DNA of 64,000 nt from Caballeronia sp. dw_19 (GTDB lineage Bacteria > Pseudomonadota > Gammaproteobacteria > Burkholderiales > Burkholderiaceae): the NCBI RefSeq assembly GCF_018449515.1, contig NZ_JAAVUQ010000012.1, forward strand, positions 62,001 to 126,000. The letters are read 5' to 3'. Positions 17,398 to 25,957 of this stretch are shown here, piece after piece. Numbering within the stretch: the stretch's first letter is position 1; every line of letters starts with the position of its first letter. The position numbers and the translations under genes were made by a program. The notes beneath the pieces are model-generated. The model saw nothing but the letters and a program-made list of their open reading frames with translations, was not told the DNA's origin and did not search any database.

Positions 17398-19266
17398 TTA
17401 GCCGAGTTCGCCTTGTCGCAATGCCCGCAGAAGGTAGCGCGCGGGGTCGATGGCGTCAGCCAGTTCACGTTCGATCGGCCACGGCTCGCCTTCGATTTGC
17501 GCCGCGATCAGCTCGGCGGCCAGTGTCGACCACACCAGTCCGCGCGAACCGAAAGCAAACGCGCCGTATAAGCCGGGCATGCGCGGCAAATCGAGCGGCC
17601 ATGCGCCGGAAAGACGGGGGGCATCGGCACGGGCGGCGGTTTCATCGGCGAGGGAGCCGATCATCGGCATGCGATCGCTCGTCACCGATCGAAATGCCAC
17701 GCGGCCTTCCAGCGTTTCTCGCGTTGGTTTGAACCCGGCGAGGGCCGGCAACATCATCGCGACGCGGTCCAGGTTTTCGATATGACCGGCGGCCTGGATT
17801 TGCGTATCGATGTCGTCGATATCGTAGGTCGCGCCGGTTAGCGTTCGATGCGCGCCGAGCGGCACGGCGTAGCCATCGCCGACGATGGGTACGCGCAGGC
17901 CGTCGAGCGGACTCGAGTCCAATAGCGTTAGCTGGCCGCGTACGCCGCGCGTCGGAAGGCCGTGGAGCCCGGCGAGGCGTTGCGCATCGCCGGCGTTGGC
18001 AAGGATCAAGACGGGGGCTTGGGCGAGGGTGCGGCCGGTGATGTCGAAGGCAGTCCACGTGCCGTTTTCCCGATCGATCCGCGCGACTTCCGTGCCGAAA
18101 CGAGTCGTCAGTAAATCGCCCGCAACCGCACATTGCGCGGCGCATATCGCGGCTGGGGAAATCCAGCCGCCGTGAGGGAAAAACCATCCGGGGCGCGCGA
18201 CGGGCTGGCCGGCCAGGCGGGTGGCTTCGTGTTCATCGACGGGTATTACATAGGACGGCGGCAAGCCGAAGCGCTTGATCGCGGATGCAATTGCGCGTGC
18301 ATCGTCCGTGGAATCTGCTATTTGCAGCAATCCCTGATGGCTGCGGTTCAGGGTGTGGCCGGCGCGTTCGAGCTCGGACCAGCGGTGCAGCGCGTAGAGA
18401 AATCCAGCGCGTGTCAGGCGGGCAGCGATGCTGTCGTCACGCCAGACGATCGGGTGGAAGACGCCGGCGGGGTTGCCCGACGCATCGCGGGCAAGATCGT
18501 CGTGACGCTCGATCAGGCTGACTCGCCATCCCCGCGAGGCAAGGCGCTCGGTGATCGCACAGCCGGCAAGGCCAGCCCCGATGACGATTGCATGGCGCAG
18601 TCCTTGACGCGAGGAAGCTGATACCGCGTCCGTCGAAAGCACTGCTGATGGAGTGGCGCCCTCAATTGCTAACGCACGCGGCGGTTCGTGACGTCGCACA
18701 CGCCAGCGTGGCGCGAAGCGCGCTTTCACAAAAGCGCCGTGCGGGGTTTCATCGCAGATAAAGCCTGCGTCTTTGAGCGCTTGGGGAAGGAGGGGATGCG
18801 CTTGGGCACATAACGTCGCTTGATCCCCGGCGACGCGGGCCAGCGCTTTGGCGATGTAGGCCAGCTTCGCATCGACCTGCGATAGCCGCAGATAAAAGGC
18901 ATCGGCACGCAGCCAGATTTTTGGCAGCATGCTTTCCAGCTCGCCGATAGCCAGCGTCAGCACCACGCGTCCGTTTTCAAACTCGAGCCTGTGCAGCCCG
19001 GCCACCTGCATGGGCCAGGCATCGATCAGTAATTGGGAGAGGGCGGGCTCCTTGGTGATTACGTCGGGGAGATCCATCGATGTTAGCGGCCCGACCGCCA
19101 CGAAATGCAGGCGCTCGCAGCGCTGCGGATCTGCGCGCCAAGCGGCCCATGCTTCGATAAAGAGCTGCCCGGCGTCGAATTCCGCCTGTAGGACCGTGAA
19201 GTTTCGCTTCCGGGCCCAGCGCGCGCGATCGCCAAGCACGTTTGCACAAAAAAAGGAATGGGTCAT
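17398..19266 (-). CDS. mnmC: MnmC-like tRNA modification protein; FAD oxidase domain intact, methyltransferase motifs degenerate
   Basis: 622 aa. In complete MnmC the N-terminal domain methylates nm5s2U34 and the C-terminal FAD domain removes the carboxymethyl group from cmnm5s2U34 of tRNA. Here the FAD domain is well preserved: VIGAGLAGCAITERL at about 228-242 and DASGNPAGVFHP near 263. The N-terminal ~190 residues keep the overall MnmC pattern (LHFVAVGPL, DAWPMQVAGLHRL, LKDAGF) but the SAM glycine motif is replaced by QAEFDAGQLFIEAW at 27-40, and the DxFAPxxNPxMW active segment is absent near 122-140. The protein probably works only as the oxidase. Confidence 0.85.
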   Translation of the reverse strand: MTHSFFCANVLGDRARWARKRNFTVLQAEFDAGQLFIEAWAAWRADPQRCERLHFVAVGPLTSMDLPDVITKEPALSQLLIDAWPMQVAGLHRLEFENGRVVLTLAIGELESMLPKIWLRADAFYLRLSQVDAKLAYIAKALARVAGDQATLCAQAHPLLPQALKDAGFICDETPHGAFVKARFAPRWRVRRHEPPRALAIEGATPSAVLSTDAVSASSRQGLRHAIVIGAGLAGCAITERLASRGWRVSLIERHDDLARDASGNPAGVFHPIVWRDDSIAARLTRAGFLYALHRWSELERAGHTLNRSHQGLLQIADSTDDARAIASAIKRFGLPPSYVIPVDEHEATRLAGQPVARPGWFFPHGGWISPAAICAAQCAVAGDLLTTRFGTEVARIDRENGTWTAFDITGRTLAQAPVLILANAGDAQRLAGLHGLPTRGVRGQLTLLDSSPLDGLRVPIVGDGYAVPLGAHRTLTGATYDIDDIDTQIQAAGHIENLDRVAMMLPALAGFKPTRETLEGRVAFRSVTSDRMPMIGSLADETAARADAPRLSGAWPLDLPRMPGLYGAFAFGSRGLVWSTLAAELIAAQIEGEPWPIERELADAIDPARYLLRALRQGELG

Positions 19267-19625
19267 CGGAAAGGTTTGAAAGCAGACTGATGATATGGCC
19301 TTCGCAGTGCATTTCCGGGGTTGCGCTGCGTTCCCTTAAAGCTAATAGGGGTAAGGCTTAGCGCTTGATACACCGGATCGTGCGTCAACCGTTGGCAAAA
19401 ACCAACGGAGGGTGAAACGAACAGTACGAAAGGATTGCTTGCAGGAAAAGGGCGGTGGAAAGGGTTTTCACTTGCGTCCGATCATGCGTAAATCTTCGAA
19501 ACCCTTGTCCTGCTTGGGTTTGCGCTGCGTTATGATAACAACCGCCGAGTAAGGAGGAGGCCCGGCGACCGGGGTGTGAGGGTTTGCCGGAATAGTGGGC
19601 CAGGGGGCTGGACCCGCGCCAGTAC
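19267..19625. other. hupB upstream region
   Basis: No gene seen. It contains a hairpin CCGTTGG/CCAACGG (19389-19408) and a long-loop inverted repeat around AAGGGTTT and AAACCCTT (about 19457-19505). The GTTATGATAAC dyad near 19550 and a GGAGGAGG run near 19555 are unexplained. Confidence 0.4.
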
Positions 19626-19653
19626 TCGACTGCAAGGCCCGCGCACGTATAAT
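19626..19653 (+). promoter_or_regulatory. Probable sigma-70 promoter of hupB
   Basis: TCGACT, a 16 bp spacer and a consensus TATAAT end 49 bp before the hupB start codon. Confidence 0.7.
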
Positions 19654-19702
19654 CGGCGCGTTCGCGCTGTTCGTGTCAACCTAAACTGATAAAGGAACCT
19701 TA

Positions 19703-19981
19703 ATGAATAAACAGGAACTGATCGACGCCGTGGCCGCTCAGACCGGCGCCAGCAAGGCTCAAACCGGCGAAACGCTGGACACGTTGCTCGAAGTGGTCAA
19801 GAAGGCCGTCTCGAAGGGTGACGCCGTGCAGTTGATTGGCTTCGGAAGCTTTGGTTCGGGCAAGCGCGCAGCGCGCACCGGCCGTAACCCGAAGACCGGC
19901 GAATCCATTAAGATTCCGGCCGCCAAGACCGTCAAGTTCACGGCTGGCAAGGCATTCAAGGACGCAGTGAACAAGCGGTAA
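19703..19981 (+). CDS. hupB: DNA-binding protein HU-beta
   Basis: 92 aa, canonical HU length. It begins MNKQELIDAVA, has the beta-arm GRNPKTGESIKIPAA, and ends with the KAFKDAVNK helix. HU bends and compacts DNA and assists DnaA at the origin. AAAGGAACCTT precedes the ATG. It is monocistronic with a good promoter and terminator. Confidence 0.97.
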   Translation: MNKQELIDAVAAQTGASKAQTGETLDTLLEVVKKAVSKGDAVQLIGFGSFGSGKRAARTGRNPKTGESIKIPAAKTVKFTAGKAFKDAVNKR

Positions 19982-20004
19982 GTTGTAGCCGGTTGTCAGT
20001 ATGG

Positions 20005-20030
20005 AACCCGCCATCGGCGGGTTTTTTTTT
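20005..20030 (+). terminator. hupB Rho-independent terminator
   Basis: AACCCGCC (20005-20012) pairs with GGCGGGTT (20016-20023), followed by a T-run to 20030. Repeat element copy C starts at the next base. Confidence 0.92.
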
Positions 20031-21080
20031 GCTCGCGCCGGTGGACGGGGTTGGGGGTTGGCGGTTTCTGCGTTAGTGGTCGGGGTCAATGTCGGGGTGG
20101 TGGGTTCTAGCGTTAGCGGTCGGGGTCAATGCTGGGTTGATGCTTTCGGCCTTAGCGGTCTGCGAGAGTCGGATTTTCTCTTTATCACTATTAGCCACTG
20201 TGCGTGGCGGCACGTCATTTCTTTGTCCAAAGCGACAAAGAAACGAAGCAAAGAAAGCGCTTTCAAACACGCTACCCTAAGTGTCCACAGCGTGCAGTTT
20301 TCATTCATAGGTGCCCCAAAAGCACGGTGCTCGCCAGAGCTCCGGATGTGTGAACCCCTCCTTCTCCGAACACCGATACCCACACGCTTCGCCACCAGTG
20401 ATTGAACCTGCCCAAGGAGCACCCCGCGCTATCCGCGGACGACCGACCACCAAATTTGTACGCGCCTCGAACCTCGTCGCCAACCCTGCTGGAAACGAGG
20501 TCGCGAAGATGCGGGCGGCCGTAACCGACGAAGATAGCTGTACAGAACGCGCAGCCAATTCACAAAAACTGAAGCAGTAAACACAAACACGCATGAAGCT
20601 CTAGCCAAATGAATACGGTCGCACAGACTAGGTAGCTAACCTGTCAAAAAGCCGCAGCCGTAAATATCTGTAAGGCCGTGCGGGTTCATTGGCAATGGTG
20701 CTTGCCCGAGAGCGTACGGGGCGAAGCGTGTTCGTGTCAGGATTCGCGAGAAGGAGGGGTTCACACATCCTTCGCTCTGGCGAGCACCGTGCTTTTGGGG
20801 CACCTATGAATCAAAACTGCACGCTGTGGACACTTAGGGTAGCGTGGTTGAAAGCGTTTTCTTTGCTTCGTTTCTTTGTCGCTTTGGACAAAGAAATGAC
20901 GTGCCGCCACGCACAGCGGCTAACAGTGATAAAGAGAAAATCCGACTCTCGCAGACCACCACGGCCGAAAGCACCAACCCAGCAATAGACCCCGACCGCT
21001 AACGCAGAAACCACCGCCCCCCCAACACAGACCCCCGACCACCCCAAAACCCCAACCCCGTCCACCGGCGCGAGCGAAAA
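20031..21080. repeat. Paired-arm repeat element, copy C (inverted relative to A and B)
   Basis: Terminal sequence GCTCGCGCCGGTGGACGG at 20031-20048 and its inverted partner near 21057-21078 give a clean terminal repeat. The arms are about 20119-20513 and 20672-20998. Here the type Y arm is on the left and type X on the right, the reverse of copies A and B, so the whole element lies in the opposite orientation. The centre (about 20515-20670) aligns partly with the reverse complement of the other centres. It fills the gap between the hupB terminator and the stop codon of the COG0523 GTPase gene. Confidence 0.87.
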
Positions 21081-21081
21081 C

Positions 21082-22245
21082 CTAATGGGCTCCACAATCG
21101 CAATCATCATCATGATGATCGTGGTCATGCTCATCTTCATCCATCTCCCACGACGGGAACGGATCGGCCAACAATCCCTCCGTCGCTTGCGACCATTCCT
21201 CATCGGTGACAAGACACGCGTCAAAAGCCCCCCGCCAATGCGACTCGTCCAGGTCAGTTCCGATCATCGCCAGTTCCTGTCGCCGGTCGCCGATAGTCAT
21301 ATCGTCCGCATCGCCGTACCAGTCTGCGGCAATTTCAGCCTCCAGCTCAGCATCGCCCGTCGGCCATTCGCTGCGCTCCTGCGCCGCCCACCACATCCCC
21401 GCAGGACCATGCCGCAGCGCCCCCCCCGCTTGCGACAACAAACCGCCAATATCGCTGCGTGTCGACAGCCAGAAAAAACCCTTGCAACGCAATACACCCG
21501 GCCATTCCTGATGCACCAGCGCCCACAGCCGCCCGGGATGAAACGGCCGGCGCGCCCGATAAACAAATCCACCAACGCCCAAGTCGTCGGCCGCCAACTC
21601 CGATGCTGACTCCGGATCGGCGTTCAGCATCGCCAGCCAGCCGGGCGCGCTCGAGGTCGCGTCAAAGTCGAAGCGGTCTGTGTTCAACAACTCGCTCGCC
21701 GCGACCGCGCCTTGCCGCGCATCGATAAGTTCGGCGCGCGGATTCAGCGCATGCAGCACGCGCCGGAGTTTGGTGAGCGCGTCGGTACTGACGAGATCCG
21801 TCTTGTTGATCACGATCACATCGCAGAACTCGATCTGCGCGATCAGCGCTTCCACGACCGTGCGGTCGTCGTGGCCATCGTGGTCCTGGCTTGCCATCCC
21901 GCGCTCGCTGAGCGAATCCGTCGACGCATATTCGCGCGAAAAACTCTCCGCATCGACGACGGTCACGATCGTATCAAGGTGCGCGATGTCGTTATCGAAG
22001 ACCAGGCTCTCGGCGATCACCTGCGGGTCGTCGGTGCCGGACGCTTCCACCACGATCGCGTCGAAGCGGCCTTCCGCGGCAGCACTGTTGATTTCACTCG
22101 ATAGATCGTCGATCCGGCCGCGAACAACCGCGATGGACATGCCGGCATGATGCGCGAGCAAATGGTCGAGCAGCGTGGTCTTGCCTACGCCTGGCAAACC
22201 GGCAAGCACGGTAACGGGCAGGGGCTGATTCATCGCGTTTGGCAT
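21082..22245 (-). CDS. COG0523/CobW-family GTPase, CxCC motif missing
   Basis: 387 aa. G3E GTPase of the metal-chaperone group: Walker A GLPGVGKT at 16-23, a VVEASG switch at 65-70 (ESTG in relatives), NKTD near 149-152, and a CobW C-terminal domain (RCKGFFWLSTR). The C-terminus is acidic and His/Cys-rich (HDHDHHDDDCDCGAH), a plausible zinc-binding tail. Only about 45 residues separate Walker A from the EASG switch; the segment that normally carries GCxCC is absent. A zinc role is likely from the family, but its metal-insertion chemistry would have to differ. Confidence 0.85.
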   Translation of the reverse strand: MPNAMNQPLPVTVLAGLPGVGKTTLLDHLLAHHAGMSIAVVRGRIDDLSSEINSAAAEGRFDAIVVEASGTDDPQVIAESLVFDNDIAHLDTIVTVVDAESFSREYASTDSLSERGMASQDHDGHDDRTVVEALIAQIEFCDVIVINKTDLVSTDALTKLRRVLHALNPRAELIDARQGAVAASELLNTDRFDFDATSSAPGWLAMLNADPESASELAADDLGVGGFVYRARRPFHPGRLWALVHQEWPGVLRCKGFFWLSTRSDIGGLLSQAGGALRHGPAGMWWAAQERSEWPTGDAELEAEIAADWYGDADDMTIGDRRQELAMIGTDLDESHWRGAFDACLVTDEEWSQATEGLLADPFPSWEMDEDEHDHDHHDDDCDCGAH

Positions 22246-22422
22246 CGAAAGAGGGCGCGAAACTCGCGCGCGCAGCCGCTGAAAACGGTGGCGCTTTCAA
22301 GAAAACCCGCCTCGAATAGCGGCGAGCTGGAACGCGGAATTGTGCATCAAACGCGGCTGGAACGCCGCGCCATGCGATGAAAAACAGAAGAAGCTGAACG
22401 AAACAAACGAAGCGAACCTGAA

Positions 22423-22872
22423 TCAGCGCGATGCCGTCAGCAGCTTCCACTTACCCAGGATATTGATGATCTGCTTCGAGTACTGATCTCGCAGCGACGG
22501 CGTTTCCGAATGGTAAGCGCCGACCGCTTGCCACGTGTTGCCATACTTGTTCATCTTCTGGCGTAAATGCCACGCGGCGATATAGACCGACTTGCACGGC
22601 TGCATCAGCGTGGTGGTCGAAATTCCGTACTGCGCGAGCTGCGTCAGATGCACCGAATTGATCTGCATCAGACCGTAGTCGATGGAACCGTTCGCGTTCT
22701 TGTTCATAGCGTCCGGCTGGTTGTGCGACTCTTGCCACGCGATCGCCCGCAGGATCAGCGGGTTGACCTTCTGATACTTGGCGGCTTCATCGAAACAGTC
22801 GGCGTGCGCGGGCGCGGCTGCCAATAAGGCGCCGAAACCGATCGCAAAGAGTCGCAAAAATATTTTCATCAT
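22423..22872 (-). CDS. Small periplasmic lytic transglycosylase (IagB/VirB1-like)
   Basis: 149 aa. The signal peptide (residues 1-24, cleavage after AHA) is followed by an SLT/lysozyme-like domain: catalytic Glu48 in AIAWQESH and GLMQIN at 67-72. Cys26 and Cys93 could form a disulfide. Such enzymes locally cut peptidoglycan to let envelope machines pass. AGGTGG lies eight bases before the ATG at 22872, so I use it rather than the GTG four codons earlier. It is divergent from the type II secretion operon, to which it may contribute. Confidence 0.9.
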   Translation of the reverse strand: MMKIFLRLFAIGFGALLAAAPAHADCFDEAAKYQKVNPLILRAIAWQESHNQPDAMNKNANGSIDYGLMQINSVHLTQLAQYGISTTTLMQPCKSVYIAAWHLRQKMNKYGNTWQAVGAYHSETPSLRDQYSKQIINILGKWKLLTASR

Positions 22873-23515
22873 GTTGGGTACCACCTGATCGACTGTGTGC
22901 CTTGCACTCGCGAACTGCTGCAGTGAAGGCGCCGCTTTATCGGCAAAAACCGGGTAACACCCGGTAAAACAAGGTAAGACGCGGTAAACACGGGAAAACC
23001 CGCCCGCACATTGCGCATCCAGCGCGCCGAAGCGCTCGTATCATACCGGCAGACTATGGCGTTTTAAATTTGGCCATCCGACATAGCCAAGGCATGTGAC
23101 GCCAATTTTTATGAAAGCTATCCGAAAGTTTAGTTAATCGGCCGCGTTTGTCTTTATAGGCGCATGAAATCCGAACTGCTCTACTGCACGGGGGAAAGCG
23201 AACAAATATGACAATTTCAACCTCTTTCTTATGTGCAAAGGGCTAGTAAGGGTCAAGACGAACAGAGTTTTATCAGAAGGTTTTTTTGAGATTTGTGACG
23301 CTTTACTATTTGACGATCGTCGGCCAAGGATTAGTACTTTTGTGACAAACCTGACATGAAAAGCTGCTATGGTTCACGTTTTTGGGATATGGCATTGCCC
23401 GGGCATCGGCCCTGGAAACGTCTGTTTTAAGCCTTCGTGGTGTTAAAAGCGTCGAAAGACGCGTAACACGACTGGTTTTCAGCGACGGGATCAGCAGGTC
23501 TAGACATCACACTCC
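22873..23515. other. Divergent promoter region between the transglycosylase and gspD
   Basis: 643 bp without a gene. Close to the transglycosylase is a 10-bp-period GGTAA array. The gspD-proximal 400 bp is AT-rich (about 23090-23370), with TTGACG at 23312 and TTTGTGACAAA near 23339, the latter resembling a CRP-type half-site. A start point cannot be fixed. Confidence 0.4.
22951..23000. repeat. 10-bp-period direct repeats, consensus NNGGTAANAC
   Basis: CGGGTAACAC, CCGGTAAAAC, AAGGTAAGAC, GCGGTAAACA and a weaker CGGGAAAACC follow head to tail with exact 10 bp steps, 80 bp upstream of the transglycosylase start. Helically phased half-sites of this kind are typical of OmpR/PhoB-type regulators; that identity is inferred. 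Confidence 0.55.
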
Positions 23516-25957
23516 ATGAGAAGAAAACGTATGGCATTGCGTCGCGCCGCGACGGCTTTGCTGGTGGCCGGTCTCGTCACCACGCAAATTGCGCACGCAC
23601 AGGTGACACTGAATTTCGTCAATGCGGATATCGATCAGGTGGCGAAAGCGATCGGTGCCGCGACTGGGAAGACGATCATCGTCGACCCGCGGGTCAAAGG
23701 GCAATTGAATCTCGTATCGGAAAATCCGGTGCCAGAGGATCAGGCTTTGAAAACGCTGCAGTCGGCATTGAGAATGCAGGGCTTCGCACTCGTGCAAGAT
23801 CACGGTGTGCTCAAAGTCGTGCCGGAAGCCGACGCCAAGCTGCAGGGCGTGCCGACCTACGTCGGCAACGCGCCCACCGCGCGGGGCGATCAGGTGATCA
23901 CCCAGGTGTTCGAGCTGCACAACGAATCGGCCAACAACGTGTTGCCGGTCCTGCGTCCGCTGATCTCGCCGAACAACACGATCGCCGCCTACCCGGCCAA
24001 CAACACGCTGGTCGTCACCGACTATGCCGACAACGTGCGGCGCATCGCGAGCATCATCGCGGGCATCGATACAGCGGCGGGCCGGCAGGTCGAGGTGGTG
24101 CCGCTGAAGAACGCGAACGCGCTCGACGTTGCCGAACAGCTCAACAAGCTGCTCGATCCAGGCTCGATAGGCAGCACCGACGCTACGCTGAAAGTTACCG
24201 TCACCGCCGACCCGCGCACGAACTCGCTGCTGCTGCGCGCGTCCAGCAGCGCACGGCTCGCGGCGGCCAAGCAGCTTGCGCGCAGTCTCGACGCGGCCAC
24301 CACGCAGCCGGGCAATATGCACGTAGTCGCACTGCGTAACGCCGATGCCTCGCGCCTCGCCAAAACCCTGAGCGCGATGATGGGCAAGGGCAACGGGAAT
24401 TCGTCTTCGTCGTCATCGTCGGGATCGGGTTCGTCGAGCGGTTCGGGCGCGTTTGGCGCAGGCGGTTCCGGTTCGTCGACCGGCACGAGCGGCTTGCCGC
24501 CGCTGCCGGGTGGACTCGGCAGCAGCAGTTCGTCGTCGGGAAGCAATCCGATGGGGGGCGGCGGCCAGAGCAAGGACTCCGGCTTCGGCAACAACAACGA
24601 CAACAGCAGTTCCAGCGATCAACCCGGCAACGGCATGATCCAGGCCGACACGGCCACCAACTCGCTGATCATTACCGCGTCCGATCCGGTGTATCGCAAC
24701 TTGCGTGCGGTCATCGACCAGCTCGATGCACGCCGTGCGCAGGTCTACATTGAAGCGCTGATAGTTGAACTGTCAGCGACAACGGGCGCGAATCTCGGCA
24801 TTCAGTGGCAGGGCGCGCTGCTTTCAAACAGCGGCAACAACGGCATTTACGGCAGCACGAACCTGGGCTCGGGCACGTCGAGCATTGTCGATTTGACGGC
24901 GGCCGGAGCCGCGGTCGCGAGCAATCCGTCGTCGCTGGCAGGTCAGACGAACATCCTCTCGCAGGGCCTGAACATCGGCCTGCTGCACAAGTTCGGCAAC
25001 TTCTTCGGCCTGGGCGGTTTGCTCCAGGCGCTGTCGACGTCGTCGGATGCGAACATCTTGTCTACGCCTAACCTCATCACGCTCGATAACGAGGAAGCGA
25101 AGATCGTGGTCGGCCAGAACGTGCCGGTGGTAACCGGTTCGTACGCCACGCCGACCGCCAATACGGGCACGTCGGTCTCCGCGTTCAATACGTTCGACCG
25201 GCGCGACGTGGGCGTGACGCTGCATGTGAAACCGCAGATCACGACGGGCGGCATCCTGAAGCTCCAGCTCTATCAGGAAGATTCCAGCGTCGATACCACC
25301 ACGACCAATAATCCGGGCGGCGTGACGATCAACACGCGCTCGATCCAGTCGACCATCCTGGCGGACGATGGTGAAATCGTCGTGCTCGGCGGCTTGATGC
25401 AGGACCAGTATTCGACGAGCAACAGCAAAGTGCCGCTGCTCGGCGATATCCCCTGGATCGGCCAGTTGTTCCGCAGCGAAGCGAAGACGCGGACGAAGAC
25501 CAACCTGATGGTGTTCCTGCGCCCGGTGATCGTGCGTGATCAGGCGACCAGCTCGCAGATTTCGAACGATCGCTACGAATATCTGCGTCAGCAACAGTAC
25601 AACTCCACCTCCGATAACCGCATCGAAAAGGATAAGGACGTACCGGTTCTGCCACCGGCGCCGATCGGCCCGAGCCAGGGCGGAATCCCGTCGCAGAATC
25701 TGTTCGACTTGAACAACATGTCACGTTCGCCGGCGGAGGGCGGCAGTACGACGTTGCCGCAGGCGCCGCCGCCGAAGATGCAGGATCAGCAAGGGCAGTA
25801 TCAAGGCCAGCAGCAGTACAAGACCGCGCAGCCGCCGGGCCAGTATCAGGGGCAAGGGCAAGCGCAAGGGCAGCCGCTGAACGTGAACAGTTACGCTGTG
25901 CCGAATAACCCGGCGCCGGGTGTGCCGCTCAACGGCGACGCGGGAGCGAAGCCGTGA
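23516..25957 (+). CDS. gspD: Type II secretion outer-membrane secretin GspD
   Basis: 813 aa. The signal peptide ends after AHA (about residue 29). N0/N1/N2/N3 domains and the secretin C-domain (VPVVTGSY, GVTLHVKPQI, KVPLLGDIPWIGQLFRS, KTNLMVFLRPVIV) follow; the protein forms the 12-15-mer channel through which folded exoproteins exit. A Ser/Gly-rich low-complexity insert (about 285-375) splits the N3 region, and a Gln/Pro/Gly-rich tail follows residue ~720. ATG 23516 is used; ATG 23531 is possible. First gene of the operon; gspE overlaps its end by 4 bp. Confidence 0.96.
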   Translation: MRRKRMALRRAATALLVAGLVTTQIAHAQVTLNFVNADIDQVAKAIGAATGKTIIVDPRVKGQLNLVSENPVPEDQALKTLQSALRMQGFALVQDHGVLKVVPEADAKLQGVPTYVGNAPTARGDQVITQVFELHNESANNVLPVLRPLISPNNTIAAYPANNTLVVTDYADNVRRIASIIAGIDTAAGRQVEVVPLKNANALDVAEQLNKLLDPGSIGSTDATLKVTVTADPRTNSLLLRASSSARLAAAKQLARSLDAATTQPGNMHVVALRNADASRLAKTLSAMMGKGNGNSSSSSSSGSGSSSGSGAFGAGGSGSSTGTSGLPPLPGGLGSSSSSSGSNPMGGGGQSKDSGFGNNNDNSSSSDQPGNGMIQADTATNSLIITASDPVYRNLRAVIDQLDARRAQVYIEALIVELSATTGANLGIQWQGALLSNSGNNGIYGSTNLGSGTSSIVDLTAAGAAVASNPSSLAGQTNILSQGLNIGLLHKFGNFFGLGGLLQALSTSSDANILSTPNLITLDNEEAKIVVGQNVPVVTGSYATPTANTGTSVSAFNTFDRRDVGVTLHVKPQITTGGILKLQLYQEDSSVDTTTTNNPGGVTINTRSIQSTILADDGEIVVLGGLMQDQYSTSNSKVPLLGDIPWIGQLFRSEAKTRTKTNLMVFLRPVIVRDQATSSQISNDRYEYLRQQQYNSTSDNRIEKDKDVPVLPPAPIGPSQGGIPSQNLFDLNNMSRSPAEGGSTTLPQAPPPKMQDQQGQYQGQQQYKTAQPPGQYQGQGQAQGQPLNVNSYAVPNNPAPGVPLNGDAGAKP

